Below are positions 6,363 through 6,395 of a DNA stretch of 6,395 nucleotides, in pieces. The position numbers and the translations under genes were made by a program. The notes beneath the pieces were generated by a model that saw only the letters and a program-made list of their open reading frames with translations, was not told the DNA's origin and did not search any database. Location: contig JAICTW010000168.1 in NCBI GenBank assembly GCA_025936195.1, positions 1-6,395 of the forward strand, read 5' to 3'. This stretch comes from Flavisolibacter sp. Lineage in GTDB: Bacteria; Bacteroidota; Bacteroidia; Chitinophagales; Chitinophagaceae. How positions within the stretch are numbered: the stretch's first letter is position 1; each line of letters begins with the position of its first letter.

Positions 6363-6395
6363 GTGTCAGCGAAATACTATCATTTTGAAGAGATA
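6363..6395 (+). CDS. Possible start of a further gene, truncated by the window end
   Basis: A GTG at 6363, two bases after the glycosyltransferase stop, opens 11 codons reading MSAKYYHFEEI, with no stop before the window ends. In this locus a further same-strand gene is expected directly downstream, and this peptide looks like a plausible N-terminus. The alternative is the ATG at 6361, immediately after the stop, in another frame (MCQRNTIILKR). The fragment is too short to assign a product, and the true start could also lie beyond the window. Confidence 0.3.
   Translation, partial: MSAKYYHFEEI

Noticed and set aside
1..6395. tRNA, rRNA, CRISPR array, insertion sequence, attachment site or intrinsic terminator
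   Set aside because: Reading both strands by eye showed no spaced repeats, transposase motifs, cloverleaf, or GC stem followed by a T-tract; nearly all the sequence is accounted for by coding regions.

Overview
This window is an interior piece of a surface-polysaccharide (O-antigen or exopolysaccharide) biosynthesis locus. All genes lie on the + strand and are tightly packed, so they are probably one operon that runs off both ends. The organism is most likely a member of the Bacteroidota. The reasons are: no start codon here is preceded by a recognisable Shine-Dalgarno sequence; the leaders are A/T-rich (for example ACTCAAT-ATG and CTCAACCAA-ATG); GC content is moderate to low; and the protein sequences look like those of Bacteroidota glycan loci. 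This is inference from composition and family resemblance, not a database result.

Positions 1-4365 form a nucleotide-sugar block of about 45% GC in the rows counted. It holds the 3' two-thirds of a WbpP/TviC-type UDP-N-acetylhexosamine (or uronic acid) C4-epimerase, dTDP-glucose 4,6-dehydratase (rfbB/rmlB), a WbpD/WlbB-like left-handed beta-helix N-acetyltransferase, glucose-1-phosphate thymidylyltransferase (rfbA/rmlA), and a GalE-like NAD-dependent epimerase/dehydratase of unknown substrate. Spacers are 4, 36, 43 and 67 nt. RfbA and RfbB together make dTDP-4-keto-6-deoxyglucose. The rfbC and rfbD genes needed to turn this into dTDP-rhamnose are not in the window, and an acetyltransferase gene sits between rfbB and rfbA instead.

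Positions 4383-6360 form a modification and assembly block: a class I SAM-dependent methyltransferase and a GT4-type glycosyltransferase whose reading frames overlap by 44 nt. The methyltransferase and roughly the first half of the glycosyltransferase are clearly AT-richer (about 28-37% GC in the rows counted) than the genes before them and the end of the glycosyltransferase (about 43-48%). This suggests a mosaic history. A further reading frame may open at 6363 and is cut off by the window end.

No RNA gene, CRISPR array, insertion sequence, attachment site or convincing terminator was seen. No stretch over 300 nt lacks a gene. I found no sign of an undescribed system. The points worth following up are the unresolved fate of the dTDP-sugar, the composition break inside the glycosyltransferase, and the long gene overlap.
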